Shown: one piece after another, positions 13,245 to 15,580 of the stretch
How the letters are laid out: every line of letters starts with the position of its first letter
Numbering within the stretch: position 1 is the first letter of the stretch
Source of the DNA: CAZXTR01 sp964643615
GTDB lineage: Bacteria; Pseudomonadota; Alphaproteobacteria; CAAHEQ01; UBA3637
Direction of reading: 5' to 3'
Assembly: GCA_964643615.1 (NCBI GenBank)
Contig: CAZXTR010000021.1
Span: 1-15,580, forward strand
Length of the DNA stretch: 15,580 nucleotides
Program-made: the position numbers and the translations under genes
The notes under the pieces: generated by a model
Told to the model about the DNA's origin: nothing
Database searches by the model: none
Seen by the model: only the letters and a program-made list of their open reading frames with translations

Positions 13245-14819
13245 ATGAAAGAAACAACTGATATCAATTTTGATTTACAGAAAGATTTTGTACGTTTGCC
13301 ATGGTGGTCAAAGCCTATTTATTGGGGTGCTTTTTTATTGACTTTTTTGTGGTTGTTTATTGTTGTCGATTACTTTTTTTATTCTGGTTGGTGGTCTAAT
13401 CGTTTTTATCTTAGCCCTGCCGAATTTGTGGGTGTGATTTCTAGCCAACTTTTGCCGTTTGCTTTAATATGGTTTGTCGTTATTATAGTGGAGCAAAAAG
13501 GACGCTTGCACCAAGAAACAGAGCTGTTGCGTCATTATATGGCCCAATTAATGTATCCGACGGAAGAGGGGGCTATTTATACGCAGACACTAACAACAGC
13601 TTTGCGTGAACAAACGCATAATTTTAAAACTGTTTTTGCGGACGTGTCTAAACAAACAAATATTGTACGTGATGACTTAAAACAATGGGTAGAAGATATA
13701 GCTATTGTAGTTGATCGCACAGATAATTTATTACAGTCTTTAACTAAGGAAGTTGTGAAAAAAATAAACCTGTTTGCCTCTTCGGCAGAGAAAGTAAACG
13801 ACGTGACTCGGCAAACTACATCTTCATTACAAGAAAGAGCTTACGCATTGCAATCGACAGGAGAAAAAATAGCACAAGTTATAGGGGGAATTTCTGGTGT
13901 TTTAGGTGAAAATATGAACCAAGCTGATAGTGTGGCTGAAAAATTATCCTCTTCGGCTGATAAAACAAACAATATTGTTCAGCAAGCACGTGAAGTAAGC
14001 GAATCACTTGCTGTTCATTCGGGGAGATTAGATGAAATTTTCAAACATTATGACGCGCAAACGCAGCTTTATAATAAACAATTATTCGACAATGCTGAAA
14101 AAATATTAGCAGTTTTGAAAACTCAAGGCGCTTTTTTAGATGAAGAAGTTGAAAAAAGCGTTCACAAGATGTCGGTAGCGCAAGAAAAAGCAGCTGAACA
14201 AAGCCAAGCGCTTTTCCAAATGTCGGACCAAGCCATTCATCATTTGAATGACGTTGGTGGACAATTTGTTTTACAAACTGAAGTGATGAACCAAGCTTTA
14301 AAAGAAACACAAACTAAAGTAAAGCAATTGGTTGAATCAGGGATTCATGAAGAGGCGCAAAAATTAATAGAAACTTCTCAAAAAGTATCACAATATTTCC
14401 ATCAAATACGTGCGGGGCTAAAAGACACCCAAACCGAACAATTTATGAAAGATGCTCGGTTGATTTTGGAACATTTATCTACATTTTCGATGGATATAGT
14501 GCATGTTTTCACCCCTAAGGCTGAAGAAGATTTGTGGAAAAAATATTATGCCGGAGACAACGCTTCGTTTATGCGGCACTTGATTGTTGCATTGCCTGAA
14601 AAAAATGTAGATAAAGTCAAAGAATTATTCCAAAAAAATCCAGCCTGTCGTGTGGCAATGGTGCGCTATATGGCTGAATTTGATGCTTTGGTTGATCTAG
14701 CAAAGTCTAGTGAAAAACGCAATGTGCTTTTACCTGTTTTCGTGGGTTCGGATGCGGGACGCTTGTATATGATTTTAAAACACATTGTTGGTTCCAAGAA
14801 AAAGGAGACAGGGAAATGA
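13245..14819 (+). CDS. Membrane-anchored coiled-coil protein (conserved alphaproteobacterial type)
   Basis: A 524-residue protein with two N-terminal membrane helices (about 25-46 and 61-82), a short periplasmic turn, then a long cytoplasmic region. Residues about 84-420 are rich in Gln, Glu, Lys, Ser and Ala with heptad-like spacing, as in coiled coils or methyl-accepting receptors, but no chemotaxis signalling hairpin was seen. A C-terminal domain (about 425-515) carries LWKKYYAGDNASFMRHL, CRVAMVRYMAEFDALVDLA and VGSDAGRLYMILKHIVG, which resembles, from memory, the end of an uncharacterised alphaproteobacterial family. The start is the ATG at 13245, six bases after AAGGAG; the in-frame TTG at 13239 is too close. 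The stop overlaps mazE by four bases. A role in envelope or polar organisation is speculation. It is not ZorA: the MotA-like helices are missing. Confidence 0.8.
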   Translation: MKETTDINFDLQKDFVRLPWWSKPIYWGAFLLTFLWLFIVVDYFFYSGWWSNRFYLSPAEFVGVISSQLLPFALIWFVVIIVEQKGRLHQETELLRHYMAQLMYPTEEGAIYTQTLTTALREQTHNFKTVFADVSKQTNIVRDDLKQWVEDIAIVVDRTDNLLQSLTKEVVKKINLFASSAEKVNDVTRQTTSSLQERAYALQSTGEKIAQVIGGISGVLGENMNQADSVAEKLSSSADKTNNIVQQAREVSESLAVHSGRLDEIFKHYDAQTQLYNKQLFDNAEKILAVLKTQGAFLDEEVEKSVHKMSVAQEKAAEQSQALFQMSDQAIHHLNDVGGQFVLQTEVMNQALKETQTKVKQLVESGIHEEAQKLIETSQKVSQYFHQIRAGLKDTQTEQFMKDARLILEHLSTFSMDIVHVFTPKAEEDLWKKYYAGDNASFMRHLIVALPEKNVDKVKELFQKNPACRVAMVRYMAEFDALVDLAKSSEKRNVLLPVFVGSDAGRLYMILKHIVGSKKKETGK

Positions 14820-15034
14820 AAATCTCTTTAATTCGTATTGGTAACTCACAAGGGATACGACTTCCTCAAGCATTAATAAAGCAATGTGGTTTTAGTTCTG
14901 TTGTTGAAGTGAGTGTGAAAAATAAAGTTATGACGATTCGATGTGCTGAATCTTTGCGCGACGATTGGGAAGATTATATTAAAATCGAACAATCTAAAAA
15001 CCCCATAGATACACAGAAGGAGTGGATATGGTAA
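14816..15034 (+). CDS. mazE: MazE-type antitoxin (AbrB fold)
   Basis: A 72-residue antitoxin. The N-terminal swapped-hairpin DNA-binding domain is typical: MKISLIRIGNSQGIRLPQAL, then VVEVSVKNKVMTIR. The C-terminal tail, ending DTQKEWIW, resembles the acidic/tryptophan end that wraps the toxin in alphaproteobacterial MazE proteins. The stretch between is shorter than I recall for the family. It starts within the stop codon of the coiled-coil gene (ATGA) and overlaps mazF by seven bases, so all three are probably one transcript with coupled translation. The MazE-MazF complex normally represses its own promoter; here no separate promoter was seen within the coiled-coil gene end. Confidence 0.88.
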   Translation: MKISLIRIGNSQGIRLPQALIKQCGFSSVVEVSVKNKVMTIRCAESLRDDWEDYIKIEQSKNPIDTQKEWIW

Positions 15035-15336
15035 AACGATATATGGTTTATTTAGCGCAAACAACAAAGCAAGAATCTCCTAAGCCTTGTGTTGTTGTAT
15101 CTCCTAATGAGATGAATAATGCATTACCTTATGTGACTATTGCGCCCATTACAGCGAAAATGCGAATTTATCCTTTTCGTGTAGCTCTTTCTTTAAAAGG
15201 TTCGGAAGGCCAAATTGCTTTGGATCAGCTTCAAACTATTGATAAGACTTGTCTGGTTAGAAAATTGGGGGTCCTCCCCGACTCTAGCCACGATGAAATG
15301 GCAGAAATTTTAAAACAAATGTTCGAAATTTCATAA
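15028..15336 (+). CDS. mazF: MazF/PemK-family endoribonuclease toxin, possibly altered
   Basis: A 102-residue protein of the MazF fold: PCVVVSPNEMNNALPYVTIAPITAKMRIYPFRVAL, then GQIALDQLQTIDK and LVRKLGVL. MazF toxins cut single-stranded RNA and are held inactive by MazE. The start is the ATG at 15028, five bases after AAGGAG; an in-frame GTG at 15022 lies within that site. Compared with family members I recall (VKRxDVWLVxLDPTKGxExxKTRPCVVVSPDEMN), this protein lacks about five residues of the first loop and has Lys where the catalytic Arg of the RP motif normally stands. The usual Arg after the TIDK motif is Cys. The conserved Thr in APIT is present. It may be a weakened or altered toxin. 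Confidence 0.86.
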   Translation: MVKRYMVYLAQTTKQESPKPCVVVSPNEMNNALPYVTIAPITAKMRIYPFRVALSLKGSEGQIALDQLQTIDKTCLVRKLGVLPDSSHDEMAEILKQMFEIS

Positions 15337-15473
15337 ATAAAGAATCTTTTTACAAATATCATTAAAAGTTTTTAACTTTATGATAATTTGATATTTTTTG
15401 TTAAAAACAATATTATGAAACAAACGAATAAAGTGGTGTTTATAAAAAAAATGAAAACTTTTTAAAAAAAGAG

Positions 15474-15502
15474 TTGACAGGTTTTTATATTTTATATACT
15501 AT
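15474..15502 (+). promoter_or_regulatory. Strong sigma70-type promoter at the right edge
   Basis: A perfect TTGACA (15474-15479) is followed, 17 bases on, by TACTAT (15497-15502), within AT-rich DNA. An alternative -10, TATACT (15495-15500), has 15 bp spacing. Transcription would start near 15509. The leader holds two small hairpins: CCTTT-GGAA-AAAGG (15513-15526, a GNRA-type tetraloop) and TCCCT-TTTTT-AGGGA (15530-15544). The gene served lies outside the window and could be a stable RNA or a highly expressed mRNA. Confidence 0.5.
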
Positions 15503-15580
15503 CCGCTCCTATCCTTTGGAAAAAGGTTGTCCCTTTTTTAGGGAAGTTGTTAAAGGAAGTGAATAGGGAATAAGAATAGA

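Noticed and set aside
13239..14819. ZorA-like or chemotaxis-receptor identity for the coiled-coil protein
   Set aside because: It has only two N-terminal helices with no MotA/TolQ pattern, no recognisable receptor signalling hairpin, and no ZorB or chemotaxis partners nearby.
15415..15465. 16-codon ORF before the right-edge promoter
   Set aside because: It has no ribosome binding site, is very short and lysine-rich, and is the kind of frame expected by chance in AT-rich DNA.
1..15580. CRISPR array, tRNA, rRNA or insertion sequence
   Set aside because: No regularly spaced repeats, tRNA T-loop patterns, rRNA segments or terminal inverted repeats with a transposase were seen on either strand.

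Overview
The window is strongly AT-rich bacterial DNA. Its gene content points to an AT-rich, probably host-associated or gut-type alphaproteobacterium: lptE-holA, rho, mutS, a PhoR-like kinase, dnaQ, rsmG-parA-parB, a GRSMIEML-type prepilin and an alphaproteobacterial-style MazEF pair. The lineage is an inference from recalled protein families and AT content; no rRNA is present to confirm it. Every full-length gene reads with standard stop codons.

Layout. (1) 2-1280: the 3' end of an LPS-assembly lipoprotein gene (lptE-like) overlaps holA, the clamp-loader delta subunit. A four-helix membrane protein on the opposite strand (1186-1704) converges on holA and shares 95 bp with it. (2) 1850-3543: rho, followed by a membrane-protein locus split between two frames exactly at a run of seven G. 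(3) 3540-6155: mutS on the minus strand, divergent from a PhoR-like histidine kinase (6214-7605). (4) 7606-7934: a gene-free stretch with eight DnaA-box-like sites and an AT-only block, read here as the chromosomal origin. (5) 7950-9114: dnaQ and an exported protein of unknown function. (6) 9115-9290: two parS-like palindromes, one lying across the rsmG start codon, leading into rsmG-parA-parB (9283-11577). (7) 11578-12210: a stretch without a convincing gene but with a perfect 16-bp palindrome and remnants of small ORFs. (8) 12211-13041 (minus): a cysteine-rich type IV pilin-like protein and a 32-residue membrane peptide. (9) 13245-15336: a membrane-anchored coiled-coil protein whose stop codon overlaps a MazE-like antitoxin, which in turn overlaps a MazF-like toxin with unusual active-site changes. 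(10) The last 110 bp hold a strong sigma70-type promoter and a structured leader for a gene outside the window.

How it fits together. Replication initiation (DnaA boxes), replication fidelity (DnaQ, MutS, HolA) and origin segregation (ParA, ParB, parS-like sites) lie within about 10 kb. This is what is expected beside an alphaproteobacterial oriC, although the usual mnmE-mnmG neighbours are absent. The less familiar items are the G7-split membrane gene after rho, the unusual parS sequences, the coiled-coil/MazEF operon and the Cys-rich pilin pair.
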